From positions 806,001 through 870,000 of the forward strand of contig NZ_CP014839.1 in NCBI RefSeq assembly GCF_001931675.1: a stretch of DNA of 64,000 nt. The letters run 5' to 3'. Shown here one piece after another: positions 37,080 through 47,314 of this stretch. The position numbers were made by a program, and so were the translations under genes. The notes beneath the pieces were generated by a model. The model was not told the DNA's origin and did no database searches. It worked only from the letters and a program-made list of their open reading frames with translations. Within the stretch, counting starts at the first letter, position 1. Every line of letters begins with the position of its first letter. Source of the DNA: Pandoraea thiooxydans (GTDB lineage: Bacteria > Pseudomonadota > Gammaproteobacteria > Burkholderiales > Burkholderiaceae).

Positions 37080-38153
37080 ATGTTGCATTTCGGCACTGAC
37101 GGCACACTCGTGTGCGCCTCCCTGGTTTTGCTGCTCGGACGTAAGCTGGTCACGTGGACCCCGCCGTTGCGCGCGTACAGTATCCCGGAGCCAGTGGCTT
37201 GGGGGACTGCTGGTGGCGCTGCTGTTGTTGCTCGCGCGCAGCGTGGCCGATGTTCAGGTGAGTTTCGATACCTCGCTGCAAACGCCATTGATGCTGGCGT
37301 TCTTTGCCACCATCGGGCTCAATGCCAACCTAGCCAGCCTCAAGGCCGGGGGGCGCACGATGGCGGTTTTCCTGGTGGTGGTCCTGGGATTGCTGATCCT
37401 GCAGAACACCATCGGCATCGGTCTGGCCAGCGCCCTGGGACTCTCCCCCGCGCTGGGCCTGCTCAGCGGCTCGATTACGCTGTCGGGCGGGCACGGCACC
37501 GGGGCGGCATGGGGTGACGTGTTCAGCGACAAGTTCGGCCTGACGTCGTCCACCGAAGTGGCCATGGCCTGCGCGACCTTCGGTCTCGTGCTGGGCGGCC
37601 TGATCGGCGGGCCGGTCGCGCGGGTGCTCATCAAGCGGGTGCGCGTGCCCGGCAATGGCGGCGAAGCGTCACCCATGCCCGCCGGCAAGGATGACGATCC
37701 GATTGGTTTCGAGCAGCCCAAGGCTGTGCGCCTGATCACCGCGTCGTCGGTGATCGAGACGCTTGCGCTGATCGCCGTCAGCCTGTCGACCGGCGGCGTG
37801 CTTGCCGGCCTGCTCAAGGGCACGGCCCTGGAGCTGCCGACCTTCGTCTGCGTGTTGTTTGCCGCCGTCATCCTGCGCAACGGCCTGGCGCTGCTGGCTG
37901 GTACCAGATCTTCGAGCGGGCTGTGTCGGTACTCGGCAACGTCAGCCTGTCGCTGTTTCTGGCGATGGCATTGATGAGCCTGCGGTTGTGGGATCTGGCC
38001 GCGTTGGCACTGCCGGTGTTGCTGATTCTCGGTGTGCAGACGCTGGCGATGGCTGCCTATGCGATTTTCGTGACGTTCCGCGTGATGGGCCGAAATTACG
38101 ACGCGGCGGTGCTCGCTGCCGGGCATTGCGGCTGCGGCGCGAGCGTCGATTGA
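37080..38153 (+). pseudogene. gltS: Sodium/glutamate symporter GltS, disrupted by two frameshifts and 3' truncation
   Basis: Translation from 37080 (AGGGGGA upstream) gives the GltS N-terminus through KLV and YSIPEPVA. An extra T at 37200 then shifts the frame. Frame 37201-37900 continues with GLLVAL, MLAFFATIGLNANLASLKAG, SGSITLSGGHGTGAAW and FVCVLFAAVILRNGLALLAG. One base is then missing near 37901, and frame three resumes with YQIFERAVSVLGNVSLSLFL to AAGHCG at 38135, where CGASVD and a stop replace the usual FGLGATPTAIANMQ. About 50 C-terminal residues, one conserved transport segment, are absent. The two shifts could be sequencing errors; the lost C-terminus cannot easily be. Confidence 0.85.
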
Positions 38154-38212
38154 ATGTCGCGCGTGGCGATGCGGCCTCCGGCGGATCGAAGCCCGAGGCC
38201 GCTTTTGTTTTC

Positions 38213-39610
38213 TTATTGCTTCAGTTTCGCGCGGGCCGCGGCAATCGCCTGCGTGACCTGATCGGGCGCAGTGCCGCCGATATGATTGCGGCTTGCCACC
38301 GACCCCTCGAGCGTCAGGTAATCGAACACATCGGTTGCGACCAACGGCGAAAATGCCTGCAGCTCGGCCACCGTCAGATCCGCCAGATCGATACCTCGAT
38401 CCGCGCAGACCCGCACCGCATGAGCCACGGCCTCGTGCGCGTCGCGAAATGGCAGGCCCTTCTTGACCAGGTAGTCGGCCAGGTCGGTGGCGGTCGAGAA
38501 TCCCTGCAGCGCGGCGTTGCGCATCGCCTCGGGTTTGACGGTGATGCCGGCGACCATTTCGGCGAAGATGCGCAGCGTATCGGCGACCGTGTCGACCGTG
38601 TCGAACAGCGGTTCCTTGTCTTCCTGGTTGTCCTTGTTGTAGGCCAGAGGCTGGCCTTTCATCAGGGTCAGCAGAGCCATCAGGTGGCCGTTGACGCGCC
38701 CGGTCTTGCCGCGCGCGAGTTCCGGCACGTCGGGATTTTTCTTTTGCGGCATGATCGAGCTGCCGGTGCAGAAACGGTCGGCGATGTCGATAAAGCCGAC
38801 GCGCGGGCTCATCCACAGCACCAGCTCCTCGGAAAAGCGCGAAACGTGCGTCATGATCAAGGCCGCCGCGGCACAGAATTCGATCGCGAAATCGCGATCG
38901 GATACGGCGTCGAGCGAGTTGCGGCAAACTTCGTCGAAACCGAGGGTTTTCGCCACGCGTTCGCGGTCGATCGGATAGCTGGTGCCGGCCAGCGCGGCCG
39001 CGCCCAGCGGCAGTCGGTTGGTGCGCTTGCGGCAATCGGCCATGCGCTCGCTATCGCGGCTGAACATTTCGACGTAAGCGAGCAGATGATGGCCGAAGGT
39101 CACCGGCTGGGCCACTTGCAGGTGCGTGAAGCCGGGCAAAATGGTGGCGGCATTGCGCTCGGCCAGATCCAGTAGCGAGCCACGCAACTGAGCCAGCAGC
39201 TCGCCGATGCGGTCGATTTCGCTGCGCAGCCACAGGCGGATGTCGGTGGCCACCTGATCGTTGCGCGAGCGCCCGGTATGCAGCCGCTTGCCGGCGTCAC
39301 CGATCAAGTGTGTCAGCCGCGCCTCGATATTCAGATGCACATCCTCGAGATCGAGCGACCACTCGAACTCGCCGCGCTCGATTTCACCGCGAATCTGCGT
39401 CAGCCCGCGCTGAATATCGGCCAGATCCTGAGCGCTGATGATGCCCTGGGTAGCCAACATGTCTGCGTGTGCCAGCGAACCCTCGATGTCGAACAACCCG
39501 AGTCGCTTGTCGAAAAATACCGAGGCGGTATACCGCTTGACCAGCTCGGACATGGGTTCGGAAAAGCGGGCCGACCAGGCCTCGCCTTTTTTGGAGAGTT
39601 GGGATGTCAT
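38213..39610 (-). CDS. argH: Argininosuccinate lyase
   Basis: A 465-residue fumarase/aspartase superfamily enzyme for the last arginine-biosynthesis step. The signature [12 protein letters not shown] near residue 280 holds the catalytic Ser on its loop. [13 protein letters not shown] near residue 110 and [20 protein letters not shown] near residue 157, with the catalytic His, are also present. Length and ends match the family. It is convergent with the decayed gltS. Confidence 0.97.
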   Translation of the reverse strand: MTSQLSKKGEAWSARFSEPMSELVKRYTASVFFDKRLGLFDIEGSLAHADMLATQGIISAQDLADIQRGLTQIRGEIERGEFEWSLDLEDVHLNIEARLTHLIGDAGKRLHTGRSRNDQVATDIRLWLRSEIDRIGELLAQLRGSLLDLAERNAATILPGFTHLQVAQPVTFGHHLLAYVEMFSRDSERMADCRKRTNRLPLGAAALAGTSYPIDRERVAKTLGFDEVCRNSLDAVSDRDFAIEFCAAAALIMTHVSRFSEELVLWMSPRVGFIDIADRFCTGSSIMPQKKNPDVPELARGKTGRVNGHLMALLTLMKGQPLAYNKDNQEDKEPLFDTVDTVADTLRIFAEMVAGITVKPEAMRNAALQGFSTATDLADYLVKKGLPFRDAHEAVAHAVRVCADRGIDLADLTVAELQAFSPLVATDVFDYLTLEGSVASRNHIGGTAPDQVTQAIAAARAKLKQ

Positions 39611-39746
39611 CTTAGTCAGGCGTCAAGAAATAGGGAGCCGGCCTGCCGGCATGTCCGGCGGATCGAACGACAGGCGAATCGGTGGATTATAGCAACCGCG
39701 GCCTGCTGGCGGGCGCCCATCGGGGCCGCCGGCGGGCGCGGGCGCG

Positions 39747-40328
39747 TTACCGGCCGGCGCAAACGCCGTGCAGCGCCTGTTCCAGCGCCGCGCGGTGCAG
39801 CTTGTCGAGGTGTGCCTGGTGGGCTTGTTCCCGGGCGGCGCGAATCACACGCGCGGCGCACGCGGGGCGCGGCAGCGCCGTAATGGGCGCCGCTTGGGCC
39901 AGTCCGTCGAGCAGATCCACGGTCAGACGATCCAGGCGCGGGCGCAGGTCTTTAACCAGGTCGGGCGCCGGGCCCGGGGGCGGGCCGCCGCGGCGCCAGC
40001 GATCGAGCAGCACCGACTGAATCAGTTTGCTCGCGGCAATCTGGTTTTCAAAAAACTGGCGGGCCTGGGCGGGCTTTACGCCGTGCGCGGGCGCCTGGCG
40101 TTCGACTTCGGCCAGCAGGGCCTGCTCGCGCGCGGTGTCTTCGACCGGTTTGTGCGACTGCCATTTGGCGCGGGCGACTTCATCGCCGACGTGCAGACGT
40201 TCGATGACCGCATGCAGCAGGGGATCCAGCGCGGGGTCGCCGGGTGTGCGGGCCCAGGCCCGTGCGGTGCCGAGTAAAACGAGCAGCGACAGTGCGCCGC
40301 TCAGGGCAATACGTGAATAGTGAGACAT
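39747..40328 (-). CDS. Secreted chorismate mutase, AroQ-gamma class
   Basis: A 193-residue periplasmic protein. Signal peptide about residues 1-27 (ALSGALSLLVLLGTARAWA). An all-helical chorismate mutase domain follows, with HVGDEVARAKWQSHKPVEDTA-type active-site residues (Lys and Arg) and the AQARQFFENQIAASKLIQ helix. AroQ-gamma enzymes convert chorismate to prephenate outside the cytoplasm, and why is unclear. The ATG at 40328 lies only 13 bases after the anti-sigma stop, suggesting membership of the sigma/anti-sigma operon. Cysteines near the C-terminus (PACAARV, HGVCAG) may form a disulfide. Confidence 0.82.
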   Translation of the reverse strand: MSHYSRIALSGALSLLVLLGTARAWARTPGDPALDPLLHAVIERLHVGDEVARAKWQSHKPVEDTAREQALLAEVERQAPAHGVKPAQARQFFENQIAASKLIQSVLLDRWRRGGPPPGPAPDLVKDLRPRLDRLTVDLLDGLAQAAPITALPRPACAARVIRAAREQAHQAHLDKLHRAALEQALHGVCAGR

Positions 40329-40341
40329 GGCATTAGGTGCG

Positions 40342-41061
40342 TCAGGTGGCGGGGAGCACCGCGCCATGATAAATCACCGGGCCAGTCGGGCCATTCGGGT
40401 CGGGCGACCCGCCCAGTGGCTCGACGCTGATGGCCAACGCCGGGAATTGCGGCGCCTGCGCCAGGCGCAGCACCAGCGGGCCCTGCTCGGGCAGGACGCC
40501 GAGCGAATGCGGCCGGCCTCCGCTGGGCAGGCCCCACAGCTGCAGGCTCTGATTCGGCTTGAGTGGATAGTTGGCCAGCCGCTCGAGCACCAGCGTGCGC
40601 TGGGCCGGATTCCAGCTCACCAGCATGCCGGCATGAGCCTGATTGTCGTTGAGCACGGCCACGTATCGGGGCGCCTGCGCGGGCGAGAGACCGGGCAGCA
40701 GGCTGCGCACGGCAAACACGACGGCAATCACCGTCGCAAGCGAGGCGGCGAGGGCCCATTTGCGCCAGAAATCGAGGCGCGACCAAAGTGGCACGGCGCT
40801 CACAGCGGGTGCCGCCGGCGGCACGCCCTCCAGGGCAAGTTGCCGGCGCACGCCGTGCCAGACGTGAGCGCCGGGCGCATGCGGAGGTATCAGTTCGGGC
40901 AGGGCCGCCAGACGATCCTGCCAGTCCAGCAGCGCGCGTCGCACGGTTTGGTCGCGTTGCGCCAGCGTCTCGAGCCGCCGTCGCGCGCCCCCGCGCAGTG
41001 TGCCCAGCGCGTATTCGGCCGCCAGGCGGTCAAGCAGATCCGGATGGTGGGCGGGATTCAT
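40342..41061 (-). CDS. Anti-sigma factor, RskA/anti-sigma-K family
   Basis: A 239-residue membrane protein. The N-terminal cytoplasmic part (about 95 residues, LLDRLAAEYALGTLRGGARR) is the sigma-binding anti-sigma domain without a zinc HxxxCxxC motif. One membrane helix (WALAASLATVIAVVFAVRSL) spans about residues 98-117. The periplasmic RskA domain (YVAVLNDNQAHAGMLVSW, PNQSLQLWGLP) follows. The start at 41061 lies one base after the sigma stop (TGAGATG), so the two are coupled. Regulated proteolysis in response to periplasmic redox state is the known model for the family. Confidence 0.85.
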   Translation of the reverse strand: MNPAHHPDLLDRLAAEYALGTLRGGARRRLETLAQRDQTVRRALLDWQDRLAALPELIPPHAPGAHVWHGVRRQLALEGVPPAAPAVSAVPLWSRLDFWRKWALAASLATVIAVVFAVRSLLPGLSPAQAPRYVAVLNDNQAHAGMLVSWNPAQRTLVLERLANYPLKPNQSLQLWGLPSGGRPHSLGVLPEQGPLVLRLAQAPQFPALAISVEPLGGSPDPNGPTGPVIYHGAVLPAT

Positions 41062-41062
41062 C

Positions 41063-41650
41063 TCAGCCCTCCAGGCAGGTTTTGAGTTTGGCCAGGCCGC
41101 GCCGGATCCACGATTTGACCGTGCCGAGCGGCGTTTGCATGATTTGCGCCACATCCTGGTGCGGCAGCTCGCGCAGGTACGCCAGCGCGATCGCCTGGCG
41201 CTGCGCGACTTCCAGTGTGTCGAGACAGTGCCCGAGCCGGGTCGCGCCCTGGCTCAGCAGCGCGCGTTCGGCGGGATCGGGCTCGAAGCTCGGCAGCAGA
41301 TTGTCCAAGGTGTCATTCCATTCCGTTTCATGGTCGCCGACGCGACGCAAATAATCGAGCGCGCGATGGCGCACGATCGTGCTCATCCACGTCATCGGTG
41401 CCGACAGGCCGGGGCGGTAATCCTTGGCAAAGCGCCATATGTTGATATAGCTCTCTTGCAGCACTTCCTCGGCCCACTCGCGCTTGATCAATATACGCAG
41501 CGCAAGCCCAAATAGTTTCGCGGCAGTCAAATCGTAGAGAGCGTGGAGCGCATCGGCGTCCTGCCGGGCAACCTGCTCGATGAGTTTCAGCAGGCGGCCG
41601 CTATCGGCCTCGGACGTCACGGTTGTCGTAGGAATTGGCACGCATGTCAC
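41063..41650 (-). CDS. ECF sigma factor, SigK-like
   Basis: A 195-residue extracytoplasmic-function sigma factor. Region 2 (ALHALYDLTAAKLFGLALRI, EVLQESYINIWRFAKDYRPG, RHRALDYLRR) and region 4 (RQAIALAYLRELPHQDVAQI, GTVKSWIRRGLAKLK) are intact. Pairing with an RskA-type anti-sigma identifies the SigK-like group. The start is probably the GTG at 41650; a GTG three codons later is an alternative. Targets probably include its own operon and the divergent Tat-exported ferritin-like gene. Confidence 0.87.
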   Translation of the reverse strand: MTCVPIPTTTVTSEADSGRLLKLIEQVARQDADALHALYDLTAAKLFGLALRILIKREWAEEVLQESYINIWRFAKDYRPGLSAPMTWMSTIVRHRALDYLRRVGDHETEWNDTLDNLLPSFEPDPAERALLSQGATRLGHCLDTLEVAQRQAIALAYLRELPHQDVAQIMQTPLGTVKSWIRRGLAKLKTCLEG

Positions 41651-41702
41651 CCGAAATAGATGCCGCTATCTTAGCGGAATTCGTCGCATCAAGACATGGC
41701 TT

Positions 41703-41730
41703 GCATCCAGTCGGCGAGTCCTTGCGTATA
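41703..41730 (+). promoter_or_regulatory. Possible ECF-type promoter of the Tat ferritin-like gene
   Basis: GCATCC (41703-41708), 16 bases and CGTATA (41725-41730) resemble ECF promoters of the CCATCC/CG-x-ATA kind used by SigK-like factors. It faces the ferritin-like gene at 41850. It was assigned by eye only, and no matching copy was found before the sigma gene. Confidence 0.35.
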
Positions 41731-41849
41731 TGAGGCAGGGAGGTGCTCCCTTAATGGTGCTAACAAAACCCGGACCGCTGCCCAACCGCTCGCGGGCGGG
41801 GCCGTCTGGCCGGATTTTGTTGGCGCGTCTTCACACAATGGAGGTTGCC

Positions 41850-42425
41850 ATGCAAGACAATAAACTTGAAAAAGAAGGTCGGCGCGGTTTCATGCGGACT
41901 CAGGGGCTGATTACATTGGGCACGATGGCGGCGGTGACGCTGGGCCGCAGCGGCGGCGCCTGGGGGGCGACGATGTCCAAGAATCCCGAGAGCGATGTCT
42001 CGATCCTGAATACCGCGCTGGCGCTCGAATACCAGGCAATCGCGGCCTATCAAGTGGGCGCGCAAAGCGGCTTGCTGCAAAAGCCGGTACTGGACGTGGC
42101 CGTCAAATTCCAGGGCCAGCACAAGGCGCATGCGCAAGCGCTCGCTGGATTGATCCACAAGATGGGCGGCTCGCCAGTGGAGGCCATGAAGGTTGCCGAC
42201 TATCATTTCCCGGTGGAAAAACTCAAGACGCAGGCCGATGTGCTGCAGTTCGCCGCAGGCCTGGAGAAGGGCGCCGCCAGCGCATATTTGGGTGTCGTTC
42301 CGGTGTTCCACGACAAGGACCTGTCCAAGGCGGCCGCCAGTATTCTGGGCGACGAAACCATGCACTGGGCGATCCTGCTCAATGCGCTGGGTCAGGATCC
42401 GGTGCCGGCTGCCTTCATTGGCTGA
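41850..42425 (+). CDS. Tat-exported ferritin-like protein
   Basis: A 191-residue protein with a twin-arginine-type leader (GRRGFMRTQGLITLGTMAAV) and predicted cleavage near GAWGA. A four-helix ferritin-like domain follows, with Glu/His motifs LEYQAIAAYQ, QHKAHAQALAG and GDETMHWAIL that could hold a di-metal site. The ATG at 41850 is fixed by GGAGG five bases upstream. It is divergent from the sigma/anti-sigma genes and is a likely regulon member. Tat export suggests a cofactor-loaded, folded protein acting in the periplasm. Function unknown. Confidence 0.75.
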   Translation: MQDNKLEKEGRRGFMRTQGLITLGTMAAVTLGRSGGAWGATMSKNPESDVSILNTALALEYQAIAAYQVGAQSGLLQKPVLDVAVKFQGQHKAHAQALAGLIHKMGGSPVEAMKVADYHFPVEKLKTQADVLQFAAGLEKGAASAYLGVVPVFHDKDLSKAAASILGDETMHWAILLNALGQDPVPAAFIG

Positions 42426-42449
42426 GTCGGTTATCTGGCGATGACGGGG

Positions 42450-42484
42450 CGGGCACGCGCGCTGGCAAACTGCGCGCGCGCCCG
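42450..42484. terminator. GC-rich hairpin between convergent ferritin-like and ppc genes
   Basis: A 13-bp stem with one mismatch (42450-42462 with 42472-42484) and a 9-base loop, without T-tracts. It probably ends transcription from both sides, though the evidence is only structural. Confidence 0.4.
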
Positions 42485-42498
42485 GCTGCTATGAGCAA

Positions 42499-45345
42499 TT
42501 AGCCTGTGTTGCGCAGGCCCGCGGCAATGCCGTTGATAGTCAGGTGGATGCCGCGCCGCACGCGTTCGTCGCTGGTGCCGGAGCGATGCCGCCGCAGCAG
42601 TTCGACCTGCAGGTGATTGAGCGGATCGAGATAGGGGAAGCGATTCTTGATCGAGCGCGCCAGCAGCGGATTGTCGGCCAGCCGTTGCGCCTGGCCGGTG
42701 ATCAGCGACAGCGCGTGGGCGGTGCTTTCCCATTCCTGCACGATCCGGCTGAAAACCGTAGTGCGCAATTCGGCGTCGGGTACCAGTTCGGCATAGCGGG
42801 AGGCAACCGCCAGATCGGTTTTGGCCAGCACCATGTCCATATTGGACAGCAGGTTGGCGAAAAACGGCCAGCGCTTGTACATCTGCTGCAATAACGACAG
42901 GCGCCTGGCGCGCTCGGTGTCGTCCTTGCTGGCGTCCAGGTAAGCCTGCACGGCGCTGCCGAAGCCGAACCAGCCGGTCAACAGCAAGCGGCATTGACCC
43001 CACGAGAAACCCCATGGAATCGCTCGCAGGTCTTCGATGCGGCGATGGTTCGGATCATTGAATTTGCGCGAGGCCGGACGAGAGCCGATATTGAGCTCGG
43101 CGATTTCGGCAATCGGCGTCGCGGCGAAAAAATAATCCTTGAAGCCAGGAGTCTCGTAGACCAGCGCGCGGTAAGCCGCGAACGCCTCGTCCGACAGGGT
43201 CTGCATGACTTTTTCGAAGGTGGCCAGCCGCGCCGGCTGATTGCGGTTGGGCAGTAGCGTGGCCTCGAGCGTGGCAGCGACGATGGTCTCGAGATTGCGC
43301 CGGCCGATTTCCGGGTTGGCGAACTTGCTGGCGATTACTTCGCCCTGCTCGGTCAGACGGATGTGGCCGTTGACGGTACCCGGCGGCTGCGCCAGGATGG
43401 CTTGATAGGTGGGGCCGCCGCCGCGTCCGACCGTGCCGCCGCGGCCATGGAACAGCCGCAGGCGAATGTGCTTCTCGCGGAACAGGTTCACCAGCGCCAG
43501 TTCGGCCTTGTAGAGTTCCCAGTTCGACGTCAGGAAGCCGCCGTCCTTGTTGCTGTCGGAGTAACCGAGCATCACCTCCTGTTCTCCGCCCTGGTGCGCG
43601 ACGATGGCCGAAAAGCCGGGCAACTCCAGCAAGGCGCGCATGATGTCGGCGGCATTGCGCAAGTCGGCGATGGTTTCGAACAGCGGGATCACCATCAGAT
43701 TCATCGCGGCCGGATGCGCGGTGTTGCCGAGTTGGCCATGCCACAATCCGGTTTCCTTCTGCAGCAGCATGACTTCGATCAGGTCGCTGACCGTCTCGGT
43801 GTGCGAAATGATGTAGTTGCGCACGGCACGCCCGCCGAAGCGCGCGCGAATCTCGCGTGCGGCCTCGAATACCGCCAGCTCGCCTCGCACGCGCTGCGAA
43901 TACTCGATATGCGGGGAGAAAAGCGGACGCGGCTGCGCGAGCTCGCGCAGCAGCAGGGCAAGTTTTTCATCTTCGGACAACTTGGCGTAGTCTTTTTCCA
44001 CGCCGGCCTTGGCCAGCAACTCCGCAATGACGGCCTCGTGCACGTCGGAACTCTGGCGCAGATCGATGCTCGCCAGGTGAAAGCCGAACACCTCGACCGC
44101 CCGGACCAGCGGCCCCAGGCGTGGTGCGATGAGGGCGGCGCCGTGTTGACTGGTCAGCGATGCCACGATGGTCTGCAAGTCACTGGCGAATTCTCGTGCA
44201 TCGGCATAGACCGGCGCCGGACCGACCGCCACGCGCGGCGCCTGGTAGCCGAGCAGCGCGTGGGCCGTCGCGGCCAGGCGTGCGTAGATGCCGATAAGGG
44301 CGCGCCGATACGGCTCGTCGGCGCGATGCGGCGAATCGTCCGGCGAGCGCTCGGCCAGTGTCTTGAGGGCGTCGCTGGCGCCGGCCAGCAGGTTCGACAC
44401 CGACAGTTCGGCCCCCAGCGCGTGCACCTGATCCAGGTAGTAATTGAAAATTTCGGTGGCCTGCCGGGTGATGGCCAACTGCAGGGTCGGGGCGGTCACG
44501 TTCGGATTGCCGTCGCGGTCGCCGCCGATCCAACTGCCCATTTGCAGGAACGGCGCCAGGGTGGAGGCCGGAATGTCGGGAGCGGACTGCTTGAGCAGTT
44601 CCTCGACGTCGCCGTACAGCGCCGGGATTTCACTCAGGAATGTCGTGCGGTAGTACGACAGCGCATTTTCGATTTCGTCGGCCACGGTCAGGCGGGCGCC
44701 GCGCAGCATGCGGGTTTGCCACAGCGAGGTGACCTTGGCGCGCATCAGGCTCAGGGAGTGCGAGCGCTCACGCGCGGTCAGCGGCTGGTCGAGCGAGGCC
44801 AGCAGTCGTGCGATATCGCGCTCCGCATCGAGAATACTCTTGCGCTGCACCTCGGTCGGGTGCGCGGTCAGGACCGGCACGATCAGGGCGCTGGCGAAAA
44901 ACGCCTGCAGCGCCTGATTGCCTCCGGGCTGGCTGGCGCTCCAGGTGGCCAGCGCGTGAGCCAGGCTGCCGGCTTGCGGACGGGAGCCCGCCAGCGCGTG
45001 GACGCGACGGCGCCGATTGTGATGGCGATCTTCGGCGATGTTGGCCAGGTGCGAAAAATAGCTGAAGGCGCGCACCACCGCCATGGTCTGCTCGGGGGTC
45101 AGACCATTGAGAATCGCATCGAGCGCCTCGGCGGCCGCCCGGTCATCCTCGCGGTGAAAGCGCACGGCCTTCTGGCGAATCCGCTCGACCAGCTCGAAAG
45201 TCGCGTCGCCCTGCTGTTCGCGCAGCACGTCGCCGAGCAGGCGACCCAAGAGGCGAATGTCTTCCTTGAGCGGGGCGTCCTTGTCTTCGCGTGTGCGCCG
45301 CGTTGCGCGCTGTTTCGTGTCTCCTGCCGATGCGCTACTGTCCAT
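42499..45345 (-). CDS. ppc: Phosphoenolpyruvate carboxylase
   Basis: A 948-residue enzyme making oxaloacetate from PEP and bicarbonate. The catalytic histidine segment [13 protein letters not shown] near residue 160, [14 protein letters not shown], the [17 protein letters not shown] loop near residue 600, [15 protein letters not shown], and the C-terminal inhibitor-site tail ending RNTG are all present. The ATG at 45345 has AAGGAAAC upstream; the frame extends further but the extension is not conserved. It is divergent from hemC. Confidence 0.97.
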   Translation of the reverse strand: MDSSASAGDTKQRATRRTREDKDAPLKEDIRLLGRLLGDVLREQQGDATFELVERIRQKAVRFHREDDRAAAEALDAILNGLTPEQTMAVVRAFSYFSHLANIAEDRHHNRRRRVHALAGSRPQAGSLAHALATWSASQPGGNQALQAFFASALIVPVLTAHPTEVQRKSILDAERDIARLLASLDQPLTARERSHSLSLMRAKVTSLWQTRMLRGARLTVADEIENALSYYRTTFLSEIPALYGDVEELLKQSAPDIPASTLAPFLQMGSWIGGDRDGNPNVTAPTLQLAITRQATEIFNYYLDQVHALGAELSVSNLLAGASDALKTLAERSPDDSPHRADEPYRRALIGIYARLAATAHALLGYQAPRVAVGPAPVYADAREFASDLQTIVASLTSQHGAALIAPRLGPLVRAVEVFGFHLASIDLRQSSDVHEAVIAELLAKAGVEKDYAKLSEDEKLALLLRELAQPRPLFSPHIEYSQRVRGELAVFEAAREIRARFGGRAVRNYIISHTETVSDLIEVMLLQKETGLWHGQLGNTAHPAAMNLMVIPLFETIADLRNAADIMRALLELPGFSAIVAHQGGEQEVMLGYSDSNKDGGFLTSNWELYKAELALVNLFREKHIRLRLFHGRGGTVGRGGGPTYQAILAQPPGTVNGHIRLTEQGEVIASKFANPEIGRRNLETIVAATLEATLLPNRNQPARLATFEKVMQTLSDEAFAAYRALVYETPGFKDYFFAATPIAEIAELNIGSRPASRKFNDPNHRRIEDLRAIPWGFSWGQCRLLLTGWFGFGSAVQAYLDASKDDTERARRLSLLQQMYKRWPFFANLLSNMDMVLAKTDLAVASRYAELVPDAELRTTVFSRIVQEWESTAHALSLITGQAQRLADNPLLARSIKNRFPYLDPLNHLQVELLRRHRSGTSDERVRRGIHLTINGIAAGLRNTG

Positions 45346-45503
45346 GCTGTTTCCTTGGTGATGCGTGATACCATTTTCTCTTATAAGAAATTGCAGAACG
45401 ATTTTGACCGTTCGGCGCCGCGGCCCGAAATTGCCGGCGCCCATGGCGCCCGGCCCGTCACGAGTGCGGCCCGATCGAGCAACAACTTCCTGATACCCAC
45501 GCG

Positions 45504-46466
45504 ATGTCGATGAATTTCTCCGCTGCCCCTCAAACCCTTGTCATTGCCTCACGCGAAAGCCGCCTGGCGATGTGGCAAGCCGAGCACGTACGTTCCACGC
45601 TGCAAAAATTATATCCGGATTGTGAAATCACAATTCTCGGCATGACCACGCGTGGCGACCAGATCCTCGATCGGACGCTGGCCAAGGTCGGTGGCAAGGG
45701 ACTTTTCGTCAAGGAACTCGAAGTCGCATTGACGGACGGACGGGCCGATCTGGCGGTGCATTCGCTCAAGGATGTGCCGATGCAATTGCCCGAGGGATTT
45801 TGTCTGGGTGCGATTCTTGCGCGCGAGGATCCGTGCGATGCGCTGGTCTCGCCGCGCTATGCGGCATTGGCTGACCTGCCGCCCGGCGCGGTGGTCGGCA
45901 CCTCCAGCCTGCGCCGCGAGATGAGCCTGCGCGCGCGCTTCCCGCACTTGCAGGTCAAGCCGCTGCGCGGCAATCTGGACACGCGCCTGGGCAAGCTCGA
46001 TCGTGGCGACTATGACGCCATCATTCTGGCGGCAGCCGGGCTCAAACGGCTCGGTCTGGGCGAGCGCATTCGCGCGATACTGCCGCCGGAGGACAGCCTG
46101 CCGGCTGCCGGGCAGGGCGCGCTGGGCATCGAAATCCGCAGTGACCGGCCCGCATTGCGGCAGTGGCTGGCGCCGTTGCACGACGAGCCAACGGCGATGG
46201 CGGTCAGCGCCGAGCGGGCCGTCTCGCGCGCGCTCGGCGGCAGCTGCCAAATTCCGCTCGCGGCGTTTGCCTGCCGCGATAACGAACAATCCCTGCATTT
46301 GCGCGCGTTCGTGGCGGCCATCGATGGCAGTCGTACGCTGCACGCTGAAGACGCCGCGCCGGTGCGCGACGTTGCGGACGCCGAAGCGCTCGGCCAGCGT
46401 GTCGCGCAGCGCCTGATCGATGACGGCGCGCTGGCGCTGGTGCAGCAAGCCGGCGGCGCGATGTGA
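45504..46466 (+). CDS. hemC: Porphobilinogen deaminase (hydroxymethylbilane synthase)
   Basis: A 320-residue heme-pathway enzyme polymerising four porphobilinogens. Catalytic aspartate in [11 protein letters not shown], substrate-binding arginines in GTSSLRRE and [13 protein letters not shown], and the dipyrromethane-cofactor cysteine in [12 protein letters not shown] near residue 248 are present. An ATG two codons in (45510) is an alternative start. It leads the hemC-hemD-hemX-hemY series, and its stop overlaps hemD. Confidence 0.97.
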   Translation: MSMNFSAAPQTLVIASRESRLAMWQAEHVRSTLQKLYPDCEITILGMTTRGDQILDRTLAKVGGKGLFVKELEVALTDGRADLAVHSLKDVPMQLPEGFCLGAILAREDPCDALVSPRYAALADLPPGAVVGTSSLRREMSLRARFPHLQVKPLRGNLDTRLGKLDRGDYDAIILAAAGLKRLGLGERIRAILPPEDSLPAAGQGALGIEIRSDRPALRQWLAPLHDEPTAMAVSAERAVSRALGGSCQIPLAAFACRDNEQSLHLRAFVAAIDGSRTLHAEDAAPVRDVADAEALGQRVAQRLIDDGALALVQQAGGAM

Positions 46467-47314
46467 GCGCCGCGGCCGCATGCCCGGCTTTCGGCGCGCA
46501 CAGCCCCGCGGCGGTGCTCACGCGACCGGCCGGGCAGTCGGCATGGCTGGCCGGGCAACTGGCGGCATGCGGCATCGAGCCGCTCGAATTCCCGCTGCTC
46601 GAGATTTTGCCGACGCCGGACGATATGCCGCTGCGCACCGCGCTGGCCAATCTGCCCCAATACACGCTGGTCTGCTTCGTGTCGCCCAACGCGGTGCGGC
46701 ACGCGCTCGAGAAGCTGCCGCACGTCTGGCCGGGGCACGTTGCCGCGGCCGTCGTCGGTCCGGGCAGTGCCGCTGCGTTGGCCGAGTTCGGTGTCGCCGC
46801 GCCCGGCGTGCAGGTGTTTCAGCCAGCGGCGGGGCCAAACGCGCGGTTCGATTCGGAAGCATTGCTCGCGGTGCTGCCGCTCGCTCGGCTCGCTGGGCGG
46901 CGAGTGCTGCTGGTGCGCGGCGATGGGGGGCGCGATTTGCTGCTCGACCGCTTGCGCGAAGCAGGGGCCCTCGTCGATGTCGTCAGCGCCTATGTCAGGC
47001 GGTGCCCGGCGCCGGCCGAGGCCCTCTGGCGCGCACTGGACGGGCTGCTCGTCAGCGACCGACCGACCTCGCTCGCGCTGACCAGCTCTGAGGCCGTAGG
47101 TAATTTGGACGCGCTGGCCCGAGCGCATTTCGATACCGTCGGACTGGCCCGTTTGCATCGGATCGATTGCTTTACTTCGCATGAGCGCATCGCAAAAACC
47201 GCACGGGCCGCCGGGTTTGGTAGGATTACGCTGTGCGGCGCCGGCGATCGGAATCTCCTGCAGGCGCTAAAATCGTGGGCGAACCCCTACCTTGCAAAGC
47301 ATGCCGACCGATAA
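46463..47314 (+). CDS. hemD: Uroporphyrinogen-III synthase
   Basis: A 283-residue HemD-fold protein with low sequence conservation, as usual for the family. Recognisable parts are [20 protein letters not shown] near the N-terminus, [32 protein letters not shown] and [11 protein letters not shown]. Translation starts at GTG 46463, overlapping the hemC stop by 4 bases, so it is coupled. It closes the linear tetrapyrrole to uroporphyrinogen III. The end overlaps the hemX start region. Confidence 0.9.
   Translation: MSAAAACPAFGAHSPAAVLTRPAGQSAWLAGQLAACGIEPLEFPLLEILPTPDDMPLRTALANLPQYTLVCFVSPNAVRHALEKLPHVWPGHVAAAVVGPGSAAALAEFGVAAPGVQVFQPAAGPNARFDSEALLAVLPLARLAGRRVLLVRGDGGRDLLLDRLREAGALVDVVSAYVRRCPAPAEALWRALDGLLVSDRPTSLALTSSEAVGNLDALARAHFDTVGLARLHRIDCFTSHERIAKTARAAGFGRITLCGAGDRNLLQALKSWANPYLAKHADR

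Noticed and set aside
37254-39035. 593-codon minus-strand frame across gltS remnant and argH
   Set aside because: It overlaps argH in another frame and has no motif. The part over gltS is simply the reverse of decayed coding sequence.
43363-45513. 716-codon open frame antisense to ppc
   Set aside because: It mirrors the codon structure of the high-GC ppc gene. Its product is Gln/Arg/His/Gly-rich low-complexity sequence without any domain, while ppc is intact and fully conserved.
47292-47300. TTG start for hemX
   Set aside because: An ATG three codons later is available and gives the same protein without three extra residues.
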